From assembly GCA_030692565.1 (NCBI GenBank), contig JAUYAO010000041.1, positions 1-64,000 on the forward strand: a stretch of DNA of 64,000 nt. Direction: 5' to 3'. The position numbers and the translations under genes are program-made. Shown here in pieces: positions 24,763-33,490 of the stretch. Positions within the stretch are counted from its first letter, which is position 1. Each line of letters starts with the position of its first letter. Origin of the DNA: Nitrospira sp. (GTDB lineage Bacteria > Nitrospirota > Nitrospiria > Nitrospirales > Nitrospiraceae). The notes beneath the pieces were generated by a model, which worked only from the letters and a program-made list of their open reading frames with translations, was not told the origin of the DNA and searched no databases.

Positions 24763-25443
24763 ATGCAGAAGAACAAACAGTCGACGATCAAAGGGCTTTT
24801 CCTGCCGGCGATCGCGCTGTGTTCCCTGGTCCTCTCAGGGAACGTGGCTCAAGCAGCGCTGGTGAGCTATTCCTTCACAGGAGGAGTCAGCAGCATCAGC
24901 GGAGCGCTGCTCTCGCCCACGATGAACCTGACTTCACCCGTGACCGGATCGTTCCAATTCGACAATGCCACGGGCGGGGGAAGCGGCAATTATCCCGGCG
25001 CCGTGAAAGCTATGACTGTCGCCATCGGCGGCTATAGCTCGTCGTTCGCCCCCGGGGCCAATGCTGTCACCATTTCTCAGAGCGGCAATCTGGGCGGCGG
25101 ACTCACCGGAGACCGTTGGAAGCTCGTGACTGCGGCGATGGGCCTGCCGGTGAACGGCTATACCCCGCTCAGCTTCGATCTCCATCTGGATCGGGAAGGC
25201 GGCGGGTTGTTCGGCAATACCACCCTGCAAAATCCGCCGAGTTTGAGCTCCCTCACGGCCACCAGATGGCGCCTCATCTTTGAGAACGCCGACGGGCACA
25301 TCGTGACGGTGCGCGGTGCGATCAACAGCCTGACCGCCGTGCCGTTGCCGGCCGCTGTGTTCCTCTTTGGAGCGGGGCTCATCTCGCTGGTCGGTCTCGG
25401 TGCAGGAGGCTTAAGAAACCTCCGCGGCACTCAGCAGGCCTAG
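24763..25443 (+). CDS. VPLPA-CTERM sorting-domain secreted protein 3
   Basis: 226 residues from the ATG at 24763, which has AAGGAG nine bases upstream; in-frame starts from 24697 lack a ribosome site. Signal peptide through NVAQAA; the mature region begins LVSYSFTGGVSSISGALLSP, close to LLQFSFEGAVNSVAGAL of protein 1, confirming paralogy. ATRWRLIFENADG precedes the C-terminal VPLPAAVFLFGAG signal, hydrophobic helix and short basic tail. It is a predicted exported exosortase substrate; the function of its domain is not known. A hairpin terminator lies 25 bases after the stop. Confidence 0.85.
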   Translation: MQKNKQSTIKGLFLPAIALCSLVLSGNVAQAALVSYSFTGGVSSISGALLSPTMNLTSPVTGSFQFDNATGGGSGNYPGAVKAMTVAIGGYSSSFAPGANAVTISQSGNLGGGLTGDRWKLVTAAMGLPVNGYTPLSFDLHLDREGGGLFGNTTLQNPPSLSSLTATRWRLIFENADGHIVTVRGAINSLTAVPLPAAVFLFGAGLISLVGLGAGGLRNLRGTQQA

Positions 25444-25467
25444 GCTCACAGCCATGAGCACAGATAT

Positions 25468-25508
25468 GGGCTTGGCGCCCCGTCACAGGGATACGCCAAG
25501 CCCTTTGT
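25468..25508 (+). terminator. Terminator after VPLPA-CTERM protein 3
   Basis: A 10-base stem GGGCTTGGCG (25468-25477)/CGCCAAGCCC (25494-25503) with a 16-base loop is followed by TTTGTC. It separates the substrate gene from the exosortase operon. Confidence 0.65.
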
Positions 25509-25698
25509 CTATCCGAAGCAGGCTCGAGGTTGAAGGCGGGGAATGGCTTGAGGCAAAGATGGTCGAGCCGGATTGGGCAAGTCATTCCAACCTTCAGCCT
25601 CAACTCTTCAGCTATGCAGGCGAATGGTTGCATTGAATCACTGCTGATCGTTGCTACAACCCATGACCGTGAGGCTACGTAAATGCCCCATACAATTC

Positions 25699-25741
25699 TA
25701 GTAAGAAGGTTGCCTTACTACGGTCAATCTGGTATCCAGAT
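25699..25741 (+). promoter_or_regulatory. Inverted repeats upstream of the exosortase operon
   Basis: In the 353-base gap 25444-25796, besides the terminator and text-like repeats (25524-25615), two dyads are visible: TAGTAAG (25699-25705)/CTTACTA (25714-25720), and a perfect ATCTGG-TAT-CCAGAT (25727-25741). They lie 55-100 bases before the start of the operon and are candidate regulator sites. No clear -35/-10 pair was identified. Confidence 0.35.
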
Positions 25742-25796
25742 ACATATCCTCTACGCGGTCACTCTGCTGTAGATCCATCACATCGGGCGCATCGTT

Positions 25797-27389
25797 ATGA
25801 GCAGCAAGCTTTTACTAGGCTTCAGCGGAGTTCTTGCCACAGTTTCACTGGGCTACCTCTACTTTGAGAGCCTGGTGTTTCTGTTCAGCCATTGGATCGG
25901 CAGCGACGACTACAGCCACGGCATGTTCGTTCCTTTCATCAGCCTCTTTCTCATCTGGCAATCGCGGCACCGCATCGCTGCCGCGGGCATCGCCGGTTCG
26001 TGGTGGGGCATGGCCATTGTCATCGCGGGGCTCTTCCTCTATCTGGCCGGGGAACTCGCCACGCTCTATGTGCTCCAGCACTTCTCCCTCTGGATTGTGC
26101 TCGTGGGACTCGTGATCGGCGGGATCGGCCTTCAGGCCAGTCGTACGATCGCCTTTCCTCTTGGCTATTTGCTGACCAGTATTCCGCTGCCCACGTTCTT
26201 ATACGCCGGTCTGTCGAGCCAACTGCAGTTGTGGTCATCGGCGCTCGGGGTCGGCTGTCTGCAACTCGTCGGCGTCACGGCTTTCCGTGAAGGGAATGTG
26301 ATCGATCTGGGCCCGGTGCAGCTCCAAGTCGTGGAGGCCTGCAGCGGAATCCGCTACCTGCTCCCCCTGACCTCGCTGGCCTTGCTCTGCGCCTATCTGT
26401 TCAAGGACCGGATGTGGAAACGCGTCATCCTGGTCCTCTCGTCGATCCCGATCTCGATCCTGGTGAACGGGTTTCGCATCGGCATGATCGGCGTCCTCGT
26501 CGAATGGTACGGGCAGGAGGCATCCGAAGGCTTCGCCCATCTCTTCGAGGGCTGGGTCCTGTTCATGGCGAGTCTTGGCCTGCTGATTCTGGAAATGTGG
26601 ATCCTGACCAGAATCGGATCGGATGGTCGATCCGTATCTCTTCAAGACCGATTCACGTGGAGTGCAGACACGGTTGAGGTTAGAGGTATGAGGTCTGAGG
26701 CAACTGCCTCTAACCTTCAGCCTTATACCTCCAACACTGTATTGCTCGGACCCGCCTACCTCTTCAGCGTGGCGCTCTTGATTCCCGCGGCATTCGCCTC
26801 CTCCTTCCTCGGCCAGAGAGTAGAAGTTCCGCCTGACAGAGCGTTGTTCGTCGATTTCCCTATGCACATCGAAGAATGGACCGGCACATCCTTGTCGCTG
26901 GAGCAGCAGTACATCGACGCGCTGCGGTTCGACGACTACGTGTTGGCGGAATATCGCCATGGCGGCAGCCAGCCGGTGACGTTCTACTCGGCCTACTACC
27001 GATCGCAACGAAAAGGGCAATCGGCCCATTCTCCGCAGAGCTGCCTCCCCGGCGGCGGATGGGAAATCTCCTCGATCACAAACTTGGCGTTCGCTCCGGT
27101 GCCCGGCATGGCGCAGCAGCTCCATGCCAACCGCGCCGTCATCGAGAAGGGCAATCAGAAACAAATCGTCCTGTACTGGTTTAAACAGCGGGACCGCATT
27201 CTCACCAGCGAGTACCTGGTGAAATTCTATTTATTCTGGGATGCCCTCCTGCGCGCGCGAACCGACGGAGCGCTGGTGCGTATCGCCTCTCTTGTCGGGC
27301 CGGGCGAAACCGAAGAGCTCGTCGATCAACGGATGCGGCAGTTCGTATCAGCCCTGCAACCCGAGTTGAACCGGTATGTGCCTGACTAA
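25797..27389 (+). CDS. xrtD: Exosortase (VPLPA-CTERM type) fused to an EpsI domain
   Basis: 530 residues. The N-terminal about 280 residues are an eight-helix exosortase; the catalytic triad is visible as C182 (EACSGIRYL), R227 (NGFRIGM) and H248 (GFAHLFEGW). Family knowledge: exosortases are inner-membrane transpeptidase-like proteases that cleave C-terminal sorting signals; the subtype fused to EpsI and found with VPLPA-CTERM proteins is called exosortase D. Residues about 325-520 are EpsI-like (DUF3485), with SCLPGGGWEI. Between the domains, residues 293-313 are encoded by a 63-base palindromic repeat. Three likely substrates are encoded just upstream. This gene heads the operon. The subtype call is by recognition of context and motif. 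Confidence 0.85.
   Translation: MSSKLLLGFSGVLATVSLGYLYFESLVFLFSHWIGSDDYSHGMFVPFISLFLIWQSRHRIAAAGIAGSWWGMAIVIAGLFLYLAGELATLYVLQHFSLWIVLVGLVIGGIGLQASRTIAFPLGYLLTSIPLPTFLYAGLSSQLQLWSSALGVGCLQLVGVTAFREGNVIDLGPVQLQVVEACSGIRYLLPLTSLALLCAYLFKDRMWKRVILVLSSIPISILVNGFRIGMIGVLVEWYGQEASEGFAHLFEGWVLFMASLGLLILEMWILTRIGSDGRSVSLQDRFTWSADTVEVRGMRSEATASNLQPYTSNTVLLGPAYLFSVALLIPAAFASSFLGQRVEVPPDRALFVDFPMHIEEWTGTSLSLEQQYIDALRFDDYVLAEYRHGGSQPVTFYSAYYRSQRKGQSAHSPQSCLPGGGWEISSITNLAFAPVPGMAQQLHANRAVIEKGNQKQIVLYWFKQRDRILTSEYLVKFYLFWDALLRARTDGALVRIASLVGPGETEELVDQRMRQFVSALQPELNRYVPD
26673..26735 (+). repeat. 63-base imperfect palindrome inside the exosortase gene
   Basis: Left arm starts GTTGAGGTTAGAGGTATGAGG; right arm ends CCTTATACCTCCAAC, and the centre is GAGGCAACTGCCTC. 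It is exactly 21 codons long, so the frame is kept, and it lies in the linker between the exosortase and EpsI domains. Related repeats occur outside genes nearby, e.g. 27400-27453. Confidence 0.75.
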
Positions 27390-27399
27390 GGCAGGGCAA

Positions 27400-27453
27400 G
27401 AGGCTAGAGGTGAGAGGCGCGAGGTAGTTGCCTCGGACCTATAACCTCACGCG
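27400..27453 (+). repeat. Palindromic GAGGTT-type repeat behind the exosortase gene
   Basis: Contains GAGGCTAGAGGTGAGAGG and the centre GAGGTAGTTGCCTC followed by ACCTATAACCTCACGCG, a diverged relative of 26673-26735. It lies in the 115-base gap between the exosortase gene and the WecA-like gene. Confidence 0.65.
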
Positions 27454-27504
27454 TGTTAGCTATGACGGTTGACGAATGACCATTGACGATTTACGAGTTC
27501 ACCG

Positions 27505-29139
27505 ATGACGAGCGAACTATTTTTCAGCTTCATGACCTCGCTGCTCATTTGCATGGCGCTGATCCCGCCGTTGCGGATGCTGGCCGAGCGGTTTCATTTC
27601 ATGGATCAACCGGGCGAACGCAAGGTACATCACCATCCGGTCCCCAGAGTGGGGGGCATTGCCTTCGCGCTCGGGGCCTGCGCCAGCATTGCCTGGTGGG
27701 CGCCGAAGGATATCACCACACTGTCGGTGCTCCTGGGCGGATTGATCATCCTGGGATTCGGCGTCTGGGACGACCGGGTGAATCTGGGCTACCGCGTTAA
27801 ACTGGCAGGACAAATCCTCGCCGCCCTCGCGGTCATCCTCATCGGAGGCATCCGTTTCGAGAGCCTGCCGTTCCTGCTCGACGCGGATCTCACGCTGTGG
27901 GTCAGCATCCCCGTCACGATTCTCTTCCTTGCGGCGGTCTCAAACGCCGTCAATCTGACCGACGGCCTCGACGGATTGGCCGGGGGACTGTCTTTCCTCA
28001 CGCTCTGCGGAATCGCGTATCTTGCACATCTCTCGAACGACTCGCTGGTGCTCTTGCTGGCCGTTCCCTTCATGGGAGGGCTTCTGGGCTTCCTGCGATA
28101 CAACACCTATCCGGCCAGAATTTTCATGGGAGACGGCGGCAGCCAACTGCTCGGATTCATGATGGGAGTCCTGGCGATTCTTCTGACCGACTCGGCCAGG
28201 GGCCCATTCAGCGCTTCTCTCTCGCTCTTTCTGCTGGGCTTGCCGTTTCTGGATACTCTGGGGGTCTCGGCGCAACGGTTGTCCGAAGGACGATCGCCGT
28301 TCGTCGGAGACCGCACCCATATTCACCATAAACTCATGGCGATGGGCCTGCGCCACTACGAAGCCGTCACGGCCATTTATGGCATCCAGGGGCTCATGGT
28401 GGCATCGGCCTATTTCCTGCGCTGGCAATCGGATATCTTGATCATCCCCCTGTACCTCGGACTGGCCGGCATCGTCCTGGCTCTGTTTATCGCCGCAGGC
28501 CGGGGCTTCTTTGCCAAACCGGCTCCGGAGGGGGCGCTGGTCCGTTCCGAGCAATGGCTCGAAGAAGTCCTGAATCGTCACTGGCTCCATGATTTGCCCA
28601 TTCGCTTCCTGGCCATCGTAGTCCCTCTGTTTCTGATTGCGACGGTGTTTCTTCCGGCCGAGGTCCCGCACGATATCGGCTACCTGTCGACCGGACTGTT
28701 TCTCCTCGTCCTGCTCGGGCTCGCATTCATTCCCCGGCTGGCGCCCTATTTTGTGCGCGGAGGGCTCTATCTCGGCAGCACCTGCCTGCTGTATGTCAGC
28801 GACGCCTCCTGGTTGAAGGCGGTGTTTCCTATTCCCGCGACCTATCATCTCCTGTTCGGCGCCATGGCGATCATGGTCCTGCTGACCATGCGCTTCGACA
28901 GCCAAAGCCGGTTCCAGACCACTCCTCTGGACTACCTGATGGTCTGCCTCGCCGTCGTTTTCCCGTTCCTTCCGGAACTCCATGCGGACATCTCGTCACT
29001 CGGTCTGTTCGCAGGTAAACTGATCGTGCTGTTTTTTTCCTTTGAGTTGCTCCTCCACGCATTTTCTGATCGAGTCAAGCAACTCGGGCTGGTCTCCCTC
29101 TGGGTACTGTTCGGCTTGGGGATCAAAATGTGGCTGTGA
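27505..29139 (+). CDS. WecA-like undecaprenyl-phosphate sugar-1-phosphate transferase
   Basis: 544 residues. Residues 1 to about 330 match the MraY/WecA family: DQPGERKVHHHPVPRVGG near the start, GFGVWDDRVNLGYRVKLAGQ, NAVNLTDGLDGLAGGL (catalytic aspartates), RIFMGDGGSQLLGF, and GRSPFVGDRTHIHHKL with the histidine loop. The family attaches a GlcNAc- or related sugar-1-phosphate to undecaprenyl phosphate on the cytoplasmic side, the first step of polymer synthesis. The C-terminal about 200 residues add several more membrane helices, making it longer than WecA (about 360 residues). It is second in the operon, so it probably initiates the exopolysaccharide exported by the genes behind it. Confidence 0.85.
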   Translation: MTSELFFSFMTSLLICMALIPPLRMLAERFHFMDQPGERKVHHHPVPRVGGIAFALGACASIAWWAPKDITTLSVLLGGLIILGFGVWDDRVNLGYRVKLAGQILAALAVILIGGIRFESLPFLLDADLTLWVSIPVTILFLAAVSNAVNLTDGLDGLAGGLSFLTLCGIAYLAHLSNDSLVLLLAVPFMGGLLGFLRYNTYPARIFMGDGGSQLLGFMMGVLAILLTDSARGPFSASLSLFLLGLPFLDTLGVSAQRLSEGRSPFVGDRTHIHHKLMAMGLRHYEAVTAIYGIQGLMVASAYFLRWQSDILIIPLYLGLAGIVLALFIAAGRGFFAKPAPEGALVRSEQWLEEVLNRHWLHDLPIRFLAIVVPLFLIATVFLPAEVPHDIGYLSTGLFLLVLLGLAFIPRLAPYFVRGGLYLGSTCLLYVSDASWLKAVFPIPATYHLLFGAMAIMVLLTMRFDSQSRFQTTPLDYLMVCLAVVFPFLPELHADISSLGLFAGKLIVLFFSFELLLHAFSDRVKQLGLVSLWVLFGLGIKMWL

Positions 29140-29192
29140 GCGAAGGCAAACCGTTGGAGGTTAGGGGAAGCGCGCAACACAAAGGTAACACC

Positions 29193-31574
29193 ATGAACTA
29201 CAGAAACATCATCATCGTGATTGTGGCGGTCGGCCTCGTCGCCTGCGGCGGGCCGGAAGAGCGCAAGGCCAAGTACCGGGCCAAGGCTCAAGACTATCTC
29301 ACGGCCGGGAACTATCCGAAGGCGCGGGTGGCCTTGCGCAATGTGCTGAAGATCGACCCGAAAGACGCCGATGCCTACTTCCTCTTTGCGCAAGTCGAGG
29401 AAAAGGAAAAGAACTGGCGCAACGCCGTGGGTCTTTATCAGGAAGTGATCGAACTCGTTCCCACCCACAGCGCCGCGCTGATTACCCTGGCCAAGTATTA
29501 TCTGGAAGCCCGTCTGAGCGACCAGGTGGTCGCGACCGCCGACAAAGTTCTCGCAAACGATCCCCGGAATCCACAAGCCCAGGCACTGAAAATCGCCGTC
29601 CTGGCGCTGGAGGGATCGCTGCCGGAGGCCACCCTCAAAGGGGAAGCCCTCGCCAAGGAGTTTCCCACAGAGCCGGACGTCGCGATCCTGCTGGCGACGC
29701 TCTATGGCCAGCAACGGCGAACTGCGGATGCCGTCGCCGTTCTTCGGCCGGCGTTGGATGCCCATCCGAAGGACATGGATCTCCTCAATAATTTGAATGC
29801 GATTCTGCTCCAGGCCAAGGATCTCGCCGGCGCGGAATCTGTGGCCCGCCGCATGATCGATGCAGAACCGACGGTGTTCGATCACCGGTTGAGACTGGCC
29901 CGGCTCTACGACGGACAGGGTGCCCCCGAGAAGGCGGAGACCGTCTTGCGCGAGGCGATCGCGCTCGACCCACAGAGTGAAGAGCGCCGGCTTCTGCTGG
30001 CCGATTTTCTCCAGACCAGGAAGAACGCTCGCGCTGCGGAGCAGGTGCTCCTGGACGCGGCGAGCCACTTGTCCCATTCGACTAAACTTCGCTTCGGCCT
30101 GGCGGAGTTCTATCTCAAGAACGGACAGGAGCCTCAGGCCCGCGAACAATATCAAGCCCTGATCAAAGAGCATAAGGACAAGGCGGCCGGTTTGGACGCC
30201 ACGGTTAAGCTGGCAGAGCTGGACCTGTATGCAGGAAAACAGGTGGACGCGAGCCGGCAAATCACAGAAGTCTTGAAGATCAATCCTCGATCGACCGAGG
30301 CGTTGGTGCTCTCCGGACGCATGGCCCTGGCAAAACGCAACGGCAAAGACGCCGTGCAGGCCTTCCGAACTGTCTTGCACGACCAGCCTGAATTGGCGAC
30401 CGTCCATTTTCTGCTCGGTCAGTCCTATCAGATCACCGGAGAGATCAACCTGGCGAAGGAAAGTTTCGAACGGGCAGTCGCCCTCTATCCGGGACAGGTG
30501 GATGCCCGCCGCTCTCTGGCCGCGCTCGAAAGTCAGAGCGGCAGACCTCAGCAGGCCCGCGCCAGGCTCGACGACCTCTTGAAGCAACGGCCCGACGACC
30601 TGGCTGCGCTCGACATGCTGATGAACCTCGATCTTGTGACGAAAAATTGGACTGACGCAGAACGCACGCTCGAACGGCTCAAGTCCGTTTCCAAGGACAG
30701 CGTCGTCGCGGCTATGGCAGAAGGCCGGCTGCGGGAGGCGCAGGGACAGCTCGATCAGGCCGGTATGGCCTATGAGCGGGCGACCGCGCTGGTTCCGAAC
30801 GAGCCGGAGCCGCTCCTGTCGCTCATCAAGCTGGATATCGCGCAAGGCCATACCGCCAAGACCAGAGCCCGGCTGGAAACGCTGGTGGCCGCGCAACCGA
30901 ATCATTTGTTCGGCCACGGCCTACTGGGCGAAGTCCTCGCCATGACCGGCCACCCCAACGAAGCCGACAGCCAGTTCAAAGAAGCGACCAGGGTCAACTC
31001 CCAGTGGATCACGCCCTGGCTCGATTGGGGAAGCCTCTGGCTCGCCCAGAAGCAGCCGGATCAGGCGGTCCAGGTCATCCAGGCCGGTCTGACGGCCAAC
31101 CAGGACAGCGAAGAGTTATACATGCTGCTGGCCTTGGCCCATACAGCCCAGGGGCAGATCGATCCGGCCATCGCGGCCTACGATGGAGCATTGCGCTTGA
31201 ATCCTCGCAACGTACTGGCGGCGAACAATCTCGCGGTGATGCTCGTCGATTCCAAAGGGGACCCTCAGAGTTTGCAAAAGGCCTTCGCGTTGAGCCGCGA
31301 CTTCGAAAAAGACGCGCCGCACCCGCTCTTTCTGGATACGCTGGGATGGGTGCGTCTCAAGATGGGACAGCAGGAAGAGGCGTTGCGGATCATGAAGGAT
31401 GCCGTCACGAAAGCCCCGGATGTCCCGACGCTGAACTATCATCTTGGAATGGCCTACTTCCAGACGGGCAAGACATCCGAAGCCAGGACCTACCTCGCCA
31501 AGGCACTGAAGAGCACTGAATCGTTCCAGGGGAGACAGGAAGCGGAACAGATCCTGTCTCAGATGAAAGGGTAG
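29193..31574 (+). CDS. prsT: PrsT-like TPR-repeat lipoprotein of the exosortase/PEP-CTERM system
   Basis: 793 residues from the ATG at 29193 (AAAGG seven bases upstream); starts further upstream would bury the lipoprotein signal. Residues 1-18 are a lipoprotein signal with VGLVAC and Cys18. The rest is TPR repeats over almost the full length (DYLTAGNYPKARVALRNVLK, then many A-x-LR-x-P units to the C-terminus). Proteins of this size and layout accompany exosortase loci and are named PrsT; they are thought to scaffold polymer export, but the exact role is unproven. It would be anchored in a membrane facing the periplasm. Confidence 0.85.
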   Translation: MNYRNIIIVIVAVGLVACGGPEERKAKYRAKAQDYLTAGNYPKARVALRNVLKIDPKDADAYFLFAQVEEKEKNWRNAVGLYQEVIELVPTHSAALITLAKYYLEARLSDQVVATADKVLANDPRNPQAQALKIAVLALEGSLPEATLKGEALAKEFPTEPDVAILLATLYGQQRRTADAVAVLRPALDAHPKDMDLLNNLNAILLQAKDLAGAESVARRMIDAEPTVFDHRLRLARLYDGQGAPEKAETVLREAIALDPQSEERRLLLADFLQTRKNARAAEQVLLDAASHLSHSTKLRFGLAEFYLKNGQEPQAREQYQALIKEHKDKAAGLDATVKLAELDLYAGKQVDASRQITEVLKINPRSTEALVLSGRMALAKRNGKDAVQAFRTVLHDQPELATVHFLLGQSYQITGEINLAKESFERAVALYPGQVDARRSLAALESQSGRPQQARARLDDLLKQRPDDLAALDMLMNLDLVTKNWTDAERTLERLKSVSKDSVVAAMAEGRLREAQGQLDQAGMAYERATALVPNEPEPLLSLIKLDIAQGHTAKTRARLETLVAAQPNHLFGHGLLGEVLAMTGHPNEADSQFKEATRVNSQWITPWLDWGSLWLAQKQPDQAVQVIQAGLTANQDSEELYMLLALAHTAQGQIDPAIAAYDGALRLNPRNVLAANNLAVMLVDSKGDPQSLQKAFALSRDFEKDAPHPLFLDTLGWVRLKMGQQEEALRIMKDAVTKAPDVPTLNYHLGMAYFQTGKTSEARTYLAKALKSTESFQGRQEAEQILSQMKG

Positions 31575-31584
31575 GAGACGACGT

Positions 31585-32193
31585 ATGTTTGACCATCATT
31601 TGCTTTTGCAATACCTGAGGCCACTCGCGATGATCGGCATCGTGATAATCGAATCACTGTTGATTGGATCGCCCGCCATGGCTGCGCCGCCGGTTGTGCC
31701 TCAAGTCGATCCCGGGTATCGCCTCGGAGCGGAAGATGTCATGCTGATTTCGGTCTGGAAGGATGAGCAGCTGACGCGAGAAGTCGTGGTTCGTCCCGAC
31801 GGTATGTTCTCGTTTCCTCTAGTCGGGGATATCCAGGCCGAGGACCGGACGGTAGAGGAGATTCGGACAGATCTAGTCAAACGACTGGTCAAATATATCC
31901 CGAACCCGAATGTGTCCGTCGCAGTCATGAAGGTGCTCAGCTACAAGATCTATGTCGTCGGACGGGTCAACAAGCCGGGAGAATACCTGATCGGCCACTA
32001 TACCGATGTTCTGCAAGCATTGAGTCTGGCTGGAGGGCTGACGCCCTTCGCCGCGGAAAACGACATCAAGGTGATCCGGCGGGTGAGGGGACAGCAGCAG
32101 GTCTTCCCGGTGCGCTACGGCGATCTCCGCAAGGGGCAGGACCTGGAGCAGAATATTCTCCTCCAACGCGGCGACACCGTGATGGTGCCGTAG
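31585..32193 (+). CDS. Wza/EpsE-like polysaccharide export protein
   Basis: 202 residues; ATG with GGAG eight bases upstream, 10 bases after prsT. An N-terminal hydrophobic signal (IGIVIIESLLIGSPAMA) leads to the poly-export domain: GYRLGAEDVMLISVWKDEQL, VVVRPDGMFSFPLVGDI, then an SLBB-like domain with YVVGRVNKPGEYLI and DVLQALSLAGGLTPFA. It is shorter than Wza and has no lipobox cysteine, as is common for the versions in exosortase loci. It is expected to form the periplasmic/outer-membrane export channel together with the following barrel protein. Confidence 0.9.
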   Translation: MFDHHLLLQYLRPLAMIGIVIIESLLIGSPAMAAPPVVPQVDPGYRLGAEDVMLISVWKDEQLTREVVVRPDGMFSFPLVGDIQAEDRTVEEIRTDLVKRLVKYIPNPNVSVAVMKVLSYKIYVVGRVNKPGEYLIGHYTDVLQALSLAGGLTPFAAENDIKVIRRVRGQQQVFPVRYGDLRKGQDLEQNILLQRGDTVMVP

Positions 32194-32230
32194 GACTATG
32201 TTGAAACGGCACACTAGCATTGTCGTGAAG

Positions 32231-32303
32231 GTCTAGGTTGAGGCTCAGGTTGCAAGCTTTGCGCTCCTCTTCACTCAGCCTTAACCTCAGCCTCGGCCTT
32301 CTT
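32231..32303 (+). repeat. GAGGTT-type repeat overlapping the start of the barrel gene
   Basis: Begins GGTCTAGGTTGAGGCTCAGG and ends CCTTAACCTCAGCCTCGGCC, i.e. a repeat unit and its inverted counterpart. The most likely start codon (TTG at 32238) and the first about 22 codons of the next gene lie within it. Confidence 0.65.
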
Positions 32304-33479
32304 GGGAAGCTGCTTCTTGCTGTGTTGTTCTATGCCGTGCTGCCAACAGGGATCTGGGCCGCAGAGTGGTCGATACTTCCGTCCATCGGAGTCAAAGGCG
32401 TGTACAACGACAACCTGCTTCTCACTCCGCTGCCGCACGATGAGACCTATGGGTACTGGATCTCGCCGGCAGCCGAATTTGCCGGAAAAACAGAACGGCT
32501 GGAAGTGAGCGGCAAAGTGGCTGCGGATTTCGTCACATATTATGGAGGCGAGGAGACGACTTTTACGAATATCTTCCTGCCTCTCTCGATGCGCTATAAG
32601 ACGGAAAAGGACCTTCTGGGGTTTACCGGCGGCTTTACCCGTGATAACACATTGATGAGCGAACTTCTGACGACCGGAGTTGTGGTGCGATTTACGCAAC
32701 GGAACCAATGGAATGCCAATCCAACATGGACCAGGAGCTTAACCGAGAAATTATCGTTGCAGTCCTCCTTTCAGTTTTCCGACACCACTTATGAAAGTGG
32801 TCTTCGTCTCGGCTTAGTGAACTATCAGCTCTTGGGTGGGTCCGGCGGCTTGCTGTATCAAGTCACCGAGCAGGATCAGGTGCAATTGGCAGGGATCTAC
32901 ACGAGTTTCAATACGACAAACGCTCCGTTCGGCTTCCGCGCAACATTTCCTGGAGCAATGATGACTGTGACTCACGCCTTCACGGAGTCTCTCACTGGCA
33001 CCGCATTCGGCGGGCCTCGATTTATCGGCTCGACGACTCAGGGACCAGCCGGGGATCTCAAGGCTAAAGAAACGGTATGGGTCTATGGCGCGAGCCTCAC
33101 AAGACAATTCGAGAGCGGCTCTATCCAGCTCAACGTAGCCCGCGATATCATTCCCAGCGGGTTCGGCTTGCTGATCCAAACCGACCGGGTGACACTCTCC
33201 GGTTCCTACAAGGTTTCTGAGACCCTCCTGGCCTCGCTGGATGCCAACGGATATCTTGTCACTGGCGCGACGCAGAGATCATCGGGAGGCTCGTTTCCCG
33301 AACAGCGGTATGCTTCTTTATCTCCAAAACTGGCCTGGAAGTTTCTCGAATGGTGGAGGCTCGAAGCCTCCTATACCTACGGCTGGCGAGATGTGGAAAA
33401 CTTCCTAACCCCGGCGACGTCCAACGCCGCGATGCTGATGTTGACCTATTATCCACCGAAACTCGCGCTTTCAAACTGA
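32238..33479 (+). CDS. Outer-membrane beta-barrel protein of the exosortase/polysaccharide system
   Basis: 413 residues using the TTG at 32238, with GAAGG six bases upstream; no in-frame ATG precedes the hydrophobic signal LLLAVLFYAVLPTGIWA. The mature protein starts EWSILPSIGVKGVYNDNLLL, the typical opening of PEP-CTERM-system outer-membrane proteins, and then alternates short amphipathic strands with turns to a final aromatic-rich strand (AAMLMLTYYPPKLALSN). It probably serves as the outer-membrane pore for the polymer. The oddity is that the start lies in a dispersed repeat, so the first part of the signal peptide is repeat-derived. Confidence 0.75.
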   Translation: MRLRLQALRSSSLSLNLSLGLLGKLLLAVLFYAVLPTGIWAAEWSILPSIGVKGVYNDNLLLTPLPHDETYGYWISPAAEFAGKTERLEVSGKVAADFVTYYGGEETTFTNIFLPLSMRYKTEKDLLGFTGGFTRDNTLMSELLTTGVVVRFTQRNQWNANPTWTRSLTEKLSLQSSFQFSDTTYESGLRLGLVNYQLLGGSGGLLYQVTEQDQVQLAGIYTSFNTTNAPFGFRATFPGAMMTVTHAFTESLTGTAFGGPRFIGSTTQGPAGDLKAKETVWVYGASLTRQFESGSIQLNVARDIIPSGFGLLIQTDRVTLSGSYKVSETLLASLDANGYLVTGATQRSSGGSFPEQRYASLSPKLAWKFLEWWRLEASYTYGWRDVENFLTPATSNAAMLMLTYYPPKLALSN

Positions 33480-33490
33480 GCGAACTGATT

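Noticed and set aside
25454-25636. 60-residue plus-strand frame between VPLPA protein 3 and the exosortase
   Set aside because: It spans a terminator hairpin and text-like repeats and has no ribosome site.
28932-30917. 661-residue minus-strand frame opposite the WecA-like and PrsT genes
   Set aside because: The plus-strand genes have full domain support; the antisense frame is a product of GC-rich codon usage and matches no domain.
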